Under the pieces are notes generated by a model. It searched no databases. It worked only from the letters and a program-made list of their open reading frames with translations, and was not told the origin of the DNA. A DNA stretch of 10,886 nucleotides from Odoribacter sp. (GTDB taxonomy: Bacteria > Bacteroidota > Bacteroidia > Bacteroidales > Marinifilaceae). The DNA lies in assembly GCA_020024465.1 (NCBI GenBank), contig JAHHTT010000069.1, positions 1-10,886 of the forward strand, read 5' to 3'. Below are positions 1 to 7,141 of this stretch, piece after piece. Position 1 is the first letter of the stretch, and every line of letters begins with the position of its first letter. Both the position numbers and the translations under genes were made by a program.

Positions 1-22
1 CTTCGGACAAACTTCGGACAAA
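1..22. repeat. Tandem 11-bp direct repeat at window edge
   Basis: CTTCGGACAAA occurs twice back to back (1-11 and 12-22). The array may continue to the left of the window. The heptamer TCGGACA inside it also occurs at 10801-10807 next to the putative transposase start, in the same orientation. Its role is unknown; a fragment of a mobile-element end or a short replication slippage are both possible. Confidence 0.6.
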
Positions 23-418
23 AAACGGTGAAAAGTAAAACATAAGAAAGACATCTATGGGAAAGGTTCCGGTGAAACAACGAAAATAAAAAAACAGGAA
101 CAAGGGTATAAGCAAGCAAATAAAAGAACGTTTACCTTAGAGGATAATATTTTGGAATGATTTGTGAAGCATCGGCCGATAGGCAAACATTAAATTCTTA
201 TTTATAATATTTTCCTGCCATTAAATTACAGCATACAAAACTTTACATTTAAAATATTTATACGTCACTTTGCTCATCTTGCAAATAACGTATCTAGCAC
301 ACTTTATCAACGGTTCTCTTACATTCGAATTCTTTTGAAACTATATCACATTCTGGCTATTTATAATATTTATCTCCAATATGGGGGATGATATTAAAAC
401 TTAGAAATATCATTTTTC
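1..418. other. Intergenic region without a convincing gene
   Basis: All three plus frames close within the first 60 bases and no conserved protein is visible on either strand. The stretch is AT-rich and is the 3' flank of the minus-strand propeller gene. It holds a tandem 11-bp repeat at 1-22, a perfect 10-bp palindrome (ATCGGCCGAT) at 171-180, an exact 14-base direct repeat (TATTTATAATATTT at 199-212 and 358-371, low complexity) and a hairpin at 388-413 followed by a T-run. A short plus-strand ORF starting at 388 overlaps the end of the propeller gene antisense and looks spurious. Confidence 0.6.
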
Positions 419-420
419 TT
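388..420 (+). terminator. Hairpin with T-run facing right
   Basis: ATGATATT (388-395) and AATATCAT (406-413) form a perfect 8-bp stem with a 10-base loop, followed by a T-rich run (413-420). That is the layout of an intrinsic terminator for rightward transcription. The stem is all A/T except one pair, so it is weak. No plus-strand gene lies to its left in the window. For the minus-strand propeller gene, which stops at 419, the hairpin is followed by C residues, so it would be a poor terminator in that direction. Confidence 0.35.
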
Positions 421-3145
421 AGCGAAGAAGTCTATATTTTATCAGCATACTTTCCTCACCCCCTGCATACAGATAAAAACTGTCGTTCCCAGAAAACAAG
501 ATTGAAAAAGGAGAATCTCCTGATACAGGAAACCCCTGAGTCATTTCACCATCCTTTTTTAATAAAAACAACTGTTTTAAAACCGGACCATTTAAGCCAA
601 TCCGCATATCATCATTTGAAAAACGATAGATATATGGGTAACCTATATTCTCTTCTGTCCAAGATTTTTCCCACACTAGATTTCCTGCAAGTTCATACAC
701 AAATAATCGATTACCGCTTGTCATAATACATTCGTCTACACCATCATCATCGATATCCGCTACATTTACAGCTAATTTATCCTGTATATTCCCATCAACC
801 TTTAGCGTTGTCAACTTACCTGAAATATCTACAGAATTCACGACACCATTCAAACCTGCGAATAATAAACAATATTTATCCTTACATTTAGCCAAACAAA
901 TATCTATTTGTTCAGGCAAATCAAAAACAGCAGACACTCTTATTCGTTCTTTACCACGCCTGTCTAATATATAAAGTCGATATTTATCTGCAAACACCAA
1001 ATAATCTTTCCCTTCAATCCGAAAATGATTCACTTTGGAAACAATAGGCTTATCTGCCCTATCGGGCTTCCATCCGTCTATTTCATTTCCATCCAAATCA
1101 TAAAGGTATACCATTTGATCTTCACCCGGCACAAAAATGCGATAATCTTTATTATTATCATAATCGAACAACGTCATTCCCTGTTTACAAACCGATTTTA
1201 GTTTCAAGGGGAATCGTCCGGCAGCATTACCATTCCTATCTATCAGATAAATTTTAGATAAAGTAGAAAACAGGAATTGCAATTTACCGTTTTTATATAA
1301 ATCCACTTGATATACTTCGCTATTAATCTTTTCATCAAGGACCTGTTTCCAAAGTATTCTGCCCGCATCATTGATTAAATAAATAGTATTCTTATCATCC
1401 TGGACAAAAACTTCTCGGCTACCATCAATATGATTGGTCACTATGGTTGGCTTCATAGCTACTTTCCCATCCAAACGGGTTTGCCATAAAATATGCGGAC
1501 GCACATTCTTTTGAATTGGTTTTGAGCTTAACCAGGTTGTATTATAGAGTAATCCGCCTTCATTTGACCATTGCATTGCCAAAGCAGGGAACACAGACAA
1601 TTCTTCTATATTTCTATCCAAAAAATCTTTTGCATCACCTTTTACCCAATTCTTATACATTGGCAGTGCTTCTTGTGTTTGAGCAAAATATGCAAAGTTA
1701 TATTTACCAGACAGTTTACTTCTTAAATTTTTATACCATCCGGCTTGCTGCAAAGAATTTCCATGAACATAATCTTTGACAAAATAATCCAAAGCCTTCA
1801 CAGATGTTGCAAATATCAAGTAATTATCTTCAACAAACACATAATGTCCCTCTACTCCATCAAACATTTCACCCCAAAATATCATAGGCAAATCGGTAAT
1901 CGGTAGATGATAATAATCAAATGATTTTCCCTTATCCACAGCACAAACCCTTTTGAACGTTCTTAATTCTGTATTATTAAACCGAGCATAATTTGTCAAC
2001 ATCCTTTCTAAAACAGCCTTTGCCAAACTCCCTGATTTCAGAGAGGCAATCACCAATCCTTCCCGCTTACCATTCTCCTTATCGTTCGGAAGCGTTACTA
2101 AAGCAAACTCTCCTTGTAACAATTTCCTCCATTCCTCCTCCTGTCCTTTTCCAAACATTCTCACATACTGCTGTTTTCTGGCAAATACCTTATCTTTTTT
2201 TCCTGTACTATACCGATAATTATCCAAAGCTGTAAAATAATCAACCGTCTCACTCACATTTAAAAGAGTCAAAGAGATTATATCTTTAGGAATAATTTTA
2301 TCTATAGATATATCTTGCGGTTCTTGTTTTTGAAATACTTGAAGATATGATTTATCAAGTCCGCCATATTCCATAAAACCATTTAACAAAATCCCATCTT
2401 CAGATACCTCTCCATCTAAAGCTCCCCATTTAAAAAGGCGAGTCATATCAAGATTGGGAAATATTCTCCGAACTTCCAACCAAGCCGGTAACACTCCTGT
2501 AAACATCTCTGTATTCATAAAAACATTTACACCAGCAAATGCAGAAAAATATTTATCTATATTACGGAACTGAGATTGAACTACTGCTCCAGTCTTTTCA
2601 ATATCATACTGTTTCAATCCATCTTCAATATATAAATCAGAATCCGACATTAACACAATACTGCCACAAATGGCAAAATAAACGCTCTCTTCCCCACTCT
2701 TTAAACAATGTATCTTATGGTGGTCATATTTACGCACCTGCTCTCTTTTATTTACAAATACACGATTTAAATACTCCGATATATTACTGCGAGACAAGAC
2801 CTCCGCAACATCCATCACATAAAGAGAAGTCAGATCTTTTTTCCCCTGTATTCTCACAGCCAACACATAAGGATATCGATTCACAAGGCCGGAAGTTCTT
2901 AAAGAATCAACCATCCTTACCAACAATTTAGAATTATATTTCTCCAACTCTTTACCCAACTTATGCTTCACAATGGCAGCTAATTCCGGTTTAGAGTTAA
3001 CAGCCAGCACAAAAGCAGAGTTATATGGGATAAAAGCATCTTTATCAGCTCGTACATTCTCTTTTTCTTGAAAATACCAAATTCCCAAACCGATAATTCC
3101 AACAAGCAACAAAGCACTCAAAGACAAAAGAATTCCTTTTTTCAT
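419..3145 (-). CDS. Membrane-anchored DUF3352-like protein with C-terminal seven-motif beta-propeller
   Basis: A 908-residue protein of unknown function. The start chosen is ATG at 3145 (MKKGILLSLS...), giving a basic N-terminus and one hydrophobic segment at about residues 4-24. An upstream in-frame start at 3184 would put 13 extra residues before it and lies inside the predicted promoter. There is no lipobox, so it is probably anchored in the inner membrane with the bulk in the periplasm. Residues about 35-540 resemble DUF3352-type proteins (an opening like IPYNSAFVLAVN); this assignment is from memory of the family. Residues about 552-908 carry seven blade-end motifs of the form [IV]YLxDxxG at roughly 588, 632, 679, 724, 768, 814 and 858, a period of about 45 residues, as expected for a PQQ- or VCBS-like propeller. 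An acidic loop (DIDDDGVDE, about 798) could bind calcium. It is divergent from hydE and monocistronic as far as visible. A surface or envelope scaffold is possible, but the function is not known. Confidence 0.85.
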   Translation of the reverse strand: MKKGILLSLSALLLVGIIGLGIWYFQEKENVRADKDAFIPYNSAFVLAVNSKPELAAIVKHKLGKELEKYNSKLLVRMVDSLRTSGLVNRYPYVLAVRIQGKKDLTSLYVMDVAEVLSRSNISEYLNRVFVNKREQVRKYDHHKIHCLKSGEESVYFAICGSIVLMSDSDLYIEDGLKQYDIEKTGAVVQSQFRNIDKYFSAFAGVNVFMNTEMFTGVLPAWLEVRRIFPNLDMTRLFKWGALDGEVSEDGILLNGFMEYGGLDKSYLQVFQKQEPQDISIDKIIPKDIISLTLLNVSETVDYFTALDNYRYSTGKKDKVFARKQQYVRMFGKGQEEEWRKLLQGEFALVTLPNDKENGKREGLVIASLKSGSLAKAVLERMLTNYARFNNTELRTFKRVCAVDKGKSFDYYHLPITDLPMIFWGEMFDGVEGHYVFVEDNYLIFATSVKALDYFVKDYVHGNSLQQAGWYKNLRSKLSGKYNFAYFAQTQEALPMYKNWVKGDAKDFLDRNIEELSVFPALAMQWSNEGGLLYNTTWLSSKPIQKNVRPHILWQTRLDGKVAMKPTIVTNHIDGSREVFVQDDKNTIYLINDAGRILWKQVLDEKINSEVYQVDLYKNGKLQFLFSTLSKIYLIDRNGNAAGRFPLKLKSVCKQGMTLFDYDNNKDYRIFVPGEDQMVYLYDLDGNEIDGWKPDRADKPIVSKVNHFRIEGKDYLVFADKYRLYILDRRGKERIRVSAVFDLPEQIDICLAKCKDKYCLLFAGLNGVVNSVDISGKLTTLKVDGNIQDKLAVNVADIDDDGVDECIMTSGNRLFVYELAGNLVWEKSWTEENIGYPYIYRFSNDDMRIGLNGPVLKQLFLLKKDGEMTQGFPVSGDSPFSILFSGNDSFYLYAGGEESMLIKYRLLR

Positions 3146-3181
3146 AATCACATTTTCCAAAATAAACAGGATATTAATTAG

Positions 3182-3211
3182 CAAAATTACGCAAAATCTT
3201 TAATAACCAAA
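3182..3211 (-). promoter_or_regulatory. Bacteroidota-type promoter for the propeller gene
   Basis: On the minus strand a -7 element TAATTTTG (3189-3182) matches TAnnTTTG exactly. A TTTG -33 element lies at 3211-3208 with an 18-base spacer, one base shorter than the usual 19-21. Transcription would start near 3175, leaving a leader of about 30 bases before ATG at 3145. This supports the downstream start over the one at 3184, which lies within the promoter. Confidence 0.55.
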
Positions 3212-3231
3212 AACAGAAAGAACTATCTTTG
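3199..3231 (+). promoter_or_regulatory. Bacteroidota-type promoter for hydE
   Basis: TATCTTTG at 3224-3231 is an exact TAnnTTTG -7 element. A weak -33 element (TTTA, 3199-3202) precedes it with a 21-base spacer. The predicted start near 3238 leaves a leader of under 20 bases before the hydE ATG. The -33 region overlaps that of the divergent propeller-gene promoter, so the two promoters may compete for RNA polymerase. Confidence 0.5.
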
Positions 3232-3255
3232 CAACTAAACATTTTATTAATTTAC

Positions 3256-4359
3256 ATGGAGGTAGATACTTTATTACAACAAAAGACATTCAGCAGCAGC
3301 GATCTTATCACCCTTTTGACGTGCACAGGGCAAGCAAAAGAAAAACTATTTACACATAGCAAAAAAATTCGCGATACAACCATTGGCAATTCAGTGCATA
3401 TGCGCGGTCTCATCGAAATATCCAACATGTGCATCAAAGACTGTCTTTATTGTGGCATCAGACGCTCCAATAAACATATACAGCGCTATGACTTAACCGA
3501 TGAAGAAATATTAAGTGCTGCATCATTTGCTTATCAATACCAATATGGTTCTATTGTTCTACAAGGGGGAGAACGTAAAGATAGAACATTTATTAAACGC
3601 ATAGAACAATTATTGCTTAAAATCAAAAAATCAAGTAATAATACATTAGGCATAACTCTTTCATTGGGCGAACAAAGTAAAGAAACATTACAACGGTGGA
3701 AAGAAGCAGGAGCTCACCGATATCTGCTCCGCATTGAAACATCTAATGAAGATCTTTACAAAAAAATACATCCACAAGATTCCCTACATAACTTTCATAC
3801 AAGATTAGAATGTATTCATTTACTCCAAGAATGTGGATATCAGACAGGAACCGGAGTAATGATTGGACTTCCCGGTCAAAGTTTAGAGGATCTGGCCAAT
3901 GATCTTTTATTTTTAAAAAAACTAGATATTGATATGGTTGGAATGGGCCCCTACATAGAACATCACGAAACGCCTCTTTGGGAAAAACGCAATCAATTAT
4001 TACCCCAAACCCAACGTCTGCAATTAGGATTACATATGATCAGTTGTCTACGCATACTGATGCCAGATATCAACATCGCAGCAACAACTGCTCTACAAGC
4101 TATTGATCCAAACGGACGTGAAAAAGCGTTAGAAATCGGTGCCAATGTCATAATGCCCAATATCACGCCTTTAACCAATCGCGCTAATTACCAATTGTAT
4201 GAAAACAAACCAGGGATGGACGAAGGAGTCGAAGAATCCACTCTTAAAATTGCAAAGAGCGTTCTCAAGAGTGGATGCAAAATACAATTTTCGACATGGG
4301 GGGATTCTCTACATTTTTACAGACGCAACTACAAACCTGTTAAGCGCCAGATAAAATAG
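3256..4359 (+). CDS. hydE: [FeFe]-hydrogenase H-cluster radical SAM maturase HydE
   Basis: A 367-residue radical-SAM enzyme, close to the usual 350 or so. HydE works with HydF and HydG to build the dithiomethylamine-bridged di-iron part of the H-cluster. The SAM-cluster motif CX3CX2C is C59, C63, C66 in ISNMCIKDCLYCGIRRSNK, which closely matches the Thermotoga maritima HydE sequence as I recall it. Further family landmarks are LSLGEQSKETLQRWKEAGA, a YLLRIETSN segment, a GVMIGLPGQ segment, DMVGMGPYIEHHETPLW and a GANVIMPNITP segment. The cysteines that bind the auxiliary cluster in T. maritima (near its C-terminus) are absent here; that cluster is known to be dispensable. The ATG at 3256 is preferred to an upstream TTG at 3229 because the TTG lies inside the -7 element. 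No hydF, hydG or hydrogenase gene is in the window, so the partners must be elsewhere. The 3' end overlaps the convergent LysE gene by 20 bp. Confidence 0.95.
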   Translation: MEVDTLLQQKTFSSSDLITLLTCTGQAKEKLFTHSKKIRDTTIGNSVHMRGLIEISNMCIKDCLYCGIRRSNKHIQRYDLTDEEILSAASFAYQYQYGSIVLQGGERKDRTFIKRIEQLLLKIKKSSNNTLGITLSLGEQSKETLQRWKEAGAHRYLLRIETSNEDLYKKIHPQDSLHNFHTRLECIHLLQECGYQTGTGVMIGLPGQSLEDLANDLLFLKKLDIDMVGMGPYIEHHETPLWEKRNQLLPQTQRLQLGLHMISCLRILMPDINIAATTALQAIDPNGREKALEIGANVIMPNITPLTNRANYQLYENKPGMDEGVEESTLKIAKSVLKSGCKIQFSTWGDSLHFYRRNYKPVKRQIK

Positions 4360-4996
4360 CACGGATCGGCCCAAAAGCCGACAATATAACCAAACCTCCT
4401 AAAATTGTAATAATAACCCCCGATACTCGATTAATGGTTATCAAAACCCGCAACCGAAACTTTTTACGAAAAATATTCACTAAGGTTGAAAGAGTGTACC
4501 ACCATAATCCTCCACCAATTACTATACCTGACAATACAAAAAGTTCGACTTGAATTGAAGGCTCGTCTCCAAATACCGAAGCTCCGGCAAAAACGGCCAT
4601 AAATACCACAATCGCAACAGGGTTGGAGACTGTCAGAAAAAATAAAGTCAAAAAATCTCCTAACAGACCGGTTTTAGAGACTCTTTTTTTAGTACGAATT
4701 TGTTTTAGAGGATTTCCAAAATAAATAGTCAGTCCCACAATAATCAGAAATATACCTCCTATTATCTGTAATATCAATTCATGAGTCTGGATGGTTGTTA
4801 CAACAAACCCTAAACCAAAAGCAGCAACCGTTGCATAAAACAAATCTGCAAATGCTGCTCCCATCCCCGCAACGAAACCTGCCAAAGCTCCCTTTTGCAA
4901 AGTTTTCTGAATAATCAAGACTCCCATCGGCCCCAATGGAACGGAAACCATTAACCCTATCAGTATACCCCGAAATATATAAATGACATCATACAT
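4340..4996 (-). CDS. LysE-family amino-acid/metabolite exporter
   Basis: A 218-residue, highly hydrophobic protein with about six predicted membrane segments (approximately residues 6-28, 37-66, 73-93, 113-141, 150-176 and 186-207), matching the LysE/RhtB translocator family in length and layout. The N-terminal SVPLGPMGVL (residues 18-27) carries the characteristic G-P-x-G loop, and SNP at 124-126 corresponds to the conserved Asn-Pro in the fourth segment. Members export amino acids such as lysine, threonine or homoserine; the substrate cannot be told from the sequence. ATG at 4996 lies 18 bp after the acyltransferase stop, so it is probably the last gene of the recF operon. It runs into hydE tail-to-tail with a 20-bp coding overlap, so readthrough of either transcript is antisense to the other. 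Confidence 0.85.
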   Translation of the reverse strand: MYDVIYIFRGILIGLMVSVPLGPMGVLIIQKTLQKGALAGFVAGMGAAFADLFYATVAAFGLGFVVTTIQTHELILQIIGGIFLIIVGLTIYFGNPLKQIRTKKRVSKTGLLGDFLTLFFLTVSNPVAIVVFMAVFAGASVFGDEPSIQVELFVLSGIVIGGGLWWYTLSTLVNIFRKKFRLRVLITINRVSGVIITILGGLVILSAFGPIRAILSGA

Positions 4997-5014
4997 ATAT
5001 GTTTCTTTTTATCA

Positions 5015-6823
5015 TTAAACCTCTAAATTCTCTTGAGAAAAACGGCTCATTATGGTATCATCGTTAATTTCCTTGGAAAGTGATTCTATCGTATTCATGG
5101 GTACATCAAACAAATCTAATATCAATAATCCATCTAAACACATATTGAATTTAGGGTCTATGTTGAATCCTATTATTTTACCATTCAATGATATATATTT
5201 TTTCAACAACACGGGAAGTTTATCATTCGACGGTTCAATATCTCCTATAAATTTATCCAAAGTAGAAATATTATCCCGAGATGCATCAATCATCACATCC
5301 ACTCCCGGATCATGAGTTTTGACCTGATATTTACACCGCGAAGTTATGCAATTCGCCAATTCATGATCCCAATGATTACGCTTAATGAATTTCATAATCA
5401 ATTCTTTGGATACCTCCGAATATTTTCCACTAATAGTTACAGGACCTATCAAATAACGGTATTCTGGATTTTTTATCAAAAAATACAATATACCTTTCCA
5501 TAACATAAATAATGGTAATGGTTTCCGCTGATACTCTTCTACAACAAACGAACGTCCCAACTCAATTGATTCATACAATACAGGCAACATCTCCTTACGT
5601 ATTTTAAAAAGAGTATTTATATAAAAACCTTTAATACCATATCGATCTATTATCTCTTTACCTTTTCCCACCCGATATGCTCCAACAATTTTATTTGCTT
5701 CATTATCCCAAATAAACAAATGATAATAATACAAATCAAATTCATCCAAATCAATACTACGATTCGTCCCTTCGCCTACAGCTCTAAATGTAATTTCCCG
5801 CAAACGCCCGATTTCATTCAATATATTAGGGATTTTCATTGTAGGAGCACAATAAATGGAATAGTTCTTCATCGAAAAGAGTAAATAATCTTCTCGGATT
5901 TTATCTAATTCATGCAATTGTACATCAACAGAAATTTCTTTTGCCAATGGTTCTATTTTCTTTTCAACTCGTTGGGATTTCAAAAAGAACTTTTTCAATT
6001 CTAATGATGAACCCAATAAATATGTTTTAGCACGTAAAAATTTTCCATATTGTCTCAAATCTGTAAACGAATTTTGTATATCCATAGAAATCGGAGAACC
6101 TATTCTTAATTTTATGACCCGATTCTTTTTATTCAACAATTCTGACGGTAACCGTACCGTCCTCAACATTGGATGAATCATACCCAATATCTGAAATAAC
6201 AAACTGTTAGAACCTTTAAAATAAATAGGAATCACAGGAACATTTGCCTTACGAATCAGTTTTAAAACGGACTGACTCCACTCTTTATCCTCTACAGAAT
6301 TAGAGTCTGCTTGATAAGCAGAAACTTCTCCTGCAGGAAACAACCCCAATGGTTTTCCTTCGGATAAATGACGTAAAGCCTCTTTCAAGCCTCCTGCACT
6401 AGAAATATCTTTACGGTGTTCAAAAGGATTTACGCCTAAAAAATAATCTTTAATAGGAACTATCTTTTTCAACAGAAAATTAGCCATCACCTTATAATCA
6501 GGACGAATTTTTGATAACAATTTTATCAAAATAATTCCATCCAATCCGCCAAACGGATGGTTCGATATTGTAATAAAAGCTCCTGTTGCAGGTATTTTCT
6601 GTAAATCCTCTTCATTTATTTCTATCGTAATTCCCAATGCTTCTATCAAATGTTCCAAAAACTCTTGCGAATCATCATTATATACATCAGCATACAATTT
6701 GTTTATTTTATTCAAACGCATAATATGCATCACAAATTTAGCAACTAGACTACCTCCGAAGTTCCCTCCTAAACGATCCAGTTTTGAAGCTTTTAATATA
6801 TCACTTGATTCTATTAGATTCAT
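5015..6823 (-). CDS. Bifunctional PlsC-like/GNAT acyltransferase, probable aminolipid synthase (OlsF/GlsB-GlsA type)
   Basis: A 602-residue two-domain protein. The N-terminal half is a lysophospholipid-acyltransferase fold: catalytic NHPFGGLD at 88-95 (an HX5D spacing seen in this subgroup), FPAGEVS at 162-168 (block III) and VPVIPIYFKGSNS at 195-207. The C-terminal half, about 315-580, resembles hemolysin-type acetyltransferases (Acetyltransf_5/OlsB): REITFRAVGEG at 342-352, an FIWD..ANKIVGAYRVG segment, ELGRSFVVEEYQRKPLPL at 421-438 and IGPVTISG at 459-466. In OlsF-type enzymes the GNAT domain N-acylates an amino acid with a 3-hydroxy fatty acid and the PlsC domain adds the second, O-linked acyl chain. 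In Bacteroides the related activities make glycine lipids (GlsB and GlsA). The amino acid used here, glycine or ornithine, cannot be read from sequence. The ATG is 4 bp after the DUF721 stop, suggesting translational coupling. Confidence is high for the domains and moderate for the lipid product. Confidence 0.85.
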   Translation of the reverse strand: MNLIESSDILKASKLDRLGGNFGGSLVAKFVMHIMRLNKINKLYADVYNDDSQEFLEHLIEALGITIEINEEDLQKIPATGAFITISNHPFGGLDGIILIKLLSKIRPDYKVMANFLLKKIVPIKDYFLGVNPFEHRKDISSAGGLKEALRHLSEGKPLGLFPAGEVSAYQADSNSVEDKEWSQSVLKLIRKANVPVIPIYFKGSNSLLFQILGMIHPMLRTVRLPSELLNKKNRVIKLRIGSPISMDIQNSFTDLRQYGKFLRAKTYLLGSSLELKKFFLKSQRVEKKIEPLAKEISVDVQLHELDKIREDYLLFSMKNYSIYCAPTMKIPNILNEIGRLREITFRAVGEGTNRSIDLDEFDLYYYHLFIWDNEANKIVGAYRVGKGKEIIDRYGIKGFYINTLFKIRKEMLPVLYESIELGRSFVVEEYQRKPLPLFMLWKGILYFLIKNPEYRYLIGPVTISGKYSEVSKELIMKFIKRNHWDHELANCITSRCKYQVKTHDPGVDVMIDASRDNISTLDKFIGDIEPSNDKLPVLLKKYISLNGKIIGFNIDPKFNMCLDGLLILDLFDVPMNTIESLSKEINDDTIMSRFSQENLEV

Positions 6824-6827
6824 AATC

Positions 6828-7118
6828 TCATCTTATAACAATATCCTTAATCACTTTCTTTCCGACACGATCATTCAACGCTCTCACCAATCCTTCTTTT
6901 ACCATTAAAATTTCATTTCTCACAACAGCAGAGTCAAAAGACACAAACAATATTCCATCTACAACTTTAATACTTTTTGTCCGTAAAGCAATCATTTGCC
7001 CAACAACTTCCGGCCATATTTGTGAGACTTCATATTCTTTATACTTCTGCTCCAATCCCATGTTACGAAGCACTTGCTCCACCAGTTCATCGATTGTTTT
7101 AGTTTTCCCTTCTTTCAT
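6828..7118 (-). CDS. DUF721/DciA-like protein
   Basis: A 96-residue protein from ATG at 7118 (MKEGKTKTIDELVEQVLRN...); a TTG at 7130 would add four residues. It shows the DUF721 pattern: a helical N-terminus, a YEVSQIWPEVVG core at about 33-44, a strand pair around VDGILFVSFDSAVVRNEI, and an RVGKKVIKDIVIR end. DUF721 includes DciA, the loader of the replicative helicase DnaB in bacteria lacking DnaC/DnaI. The family is typically found next to recF or dnaA. Here it follows recF by 23 bp and precedes the acyltransferase by 4 bp, consistent with a replication-linked operon. The short Bacteroidota form lacks the longer extension of proteobacterial DciA, so helicase loading is an inference from the family. 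Confidence 0.85.
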   Translation of the reverse strand: MKEGKTKTIDELVEQVLRNMGLEQKYKEYEVSQIWPEVVGQMIALRTKSIKVVDGILFVSFDSAVVRNEILMVKEGLVRALNDRVGKKVIKDIVIR

Positions 7119-7141
7119 ATCCGTCGGCAAATATACAGATT

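Noticed and set aside
171..180. Perfect palindrome ATCGGCCGAT as an operator
   Set aside because: It is a single 10-bp palindrome with no second copy, no promoter at a fitting distance and no regulator gene nearby.
2539..2931. A 130-codon open frame on the plus strand
   Set aside because: It is antisense to the propeller gene, low in protein-like composition and without any family resemblance.
4366..4381. Hairpin TCGGC/GCCGA as a bidirectional terminator for hydE and the LysE gene
   Set aside because: The stem is 5 bp, no T-run follows it on the plus strand, and it lies within the LysE coding sequence.
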